From contig RFHL01000855.1 of assembly GCA_003696875.1 (NCBI GenBank), positions 1-6,041 of the forward strand: 6,041 nucleotides of DNA, read 5' to 3'. The notes beneath the pieces were generated by a model. It ran no database searches, was not told the origin of the DNA, and saw only the letters and a program-made list of their open reading frames with translations. The translations under genes were made by a program, and so were the position numbers. How positions within the stretch are numbered: the stretch's first letter is position 1; each line of letters opens with the position of its first letter. The stretch comes from Bacteroidota bacterium. GTDB taxonomy: Bacteria > Bacteroidota > Bacteroidia > J057. Below are positions 6,007-6,041 of the stretch, in pieces.

Positions 6007-6041
6007 CTGTCATCCTGAGCCAGCCCAAAGGGCGCCAGCGA
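6007..6041. repeat. Left part of a probable short dispersed repeat
   Basis: Directly after the PPC stop codon, CTGTCATCCTGAGC is followed by a GCCC-AAA-GGGC mini-hairpin (6023-6033) and GCCAGCGA at the window end. From memory, intergenic elements of the form TGTCATCCTGAGC...GCGAAGGATCT recur in many Bacteroidota and other genomes; the matching right half (AGGAT, pairing with ATCCT) would lie just outside. Only one partial copy is visible, so repetition is inferred. Confidence 0.5.

Overview
The window most likely comes from a fairly GC-rich member of the Bacteroidota. Four things point there: an EF-G paralog of the Bacteroidota EF-G2 type, a VIT/VWA lipoprotein of a layout common in that phylum, start codons without a Shine-Dalgarno match, and promoter-like boxes resembling the phylum's TTTG / TAnnTTTG elements. 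I cannot name a genus from sequence alone.

Layout, left to right. (1) Bases 1-2060, minus strand: a lipoprotein with a VIT domain and a von Willebrand A domain with a complete metal-binding (MIDAS) set. Its 3' end runs off the left edge. (2) Bases 2061-2495: an intergenic region without a convincing protein gene. It holds an AT-rich block, a promoter-like pair, and a strand-specific intrinsic terminator that points rightward, so a roughly 260-nt small RNA on the plus strand is plausible. A second perfect hairpin sits just past the stop codon of the next gene. (3) Bases 2496-4616, minus strand: an EF-G2-like translation factor whose GTPase catalytic histidine is replaced by leucine, while the domain IV that enters the ribosome looks intact. 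(4) Bases 4617-4842: a divergent control region with candidate promoters on both strands, two inverted repeats and a perfect palindrome of CRP/FNR type. (5) Bases 4843-5577, plus strand: a YhhN/TMEM86-family membrane protein. (6) Bases 5590-6006, plus strand: a PPC/DUF296-domain protein with an apparent lipoprotein signal and an abnormal C-terminus, probably in an operon with the previous gene. (7) Bases 6007-6041: the left part of what looks like a short dispersed repeat.

The genes do not form one obvious pathway. The strongest biological story is the EF-G2 gene with its divergent regulatory region. In Bacteroides thetaiotaomicron an EF-G2 without GTPase activity supports translation during carbon limitation under control of the CRP-family regulator Cur, and a CRP/FNR-type palindrome lies upstream of the gene here. 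The plus-strand small-RNA candidate is the best lead for something undescribed. No CRISPR array, insertion sequence, tRNA or rRNA was seen.
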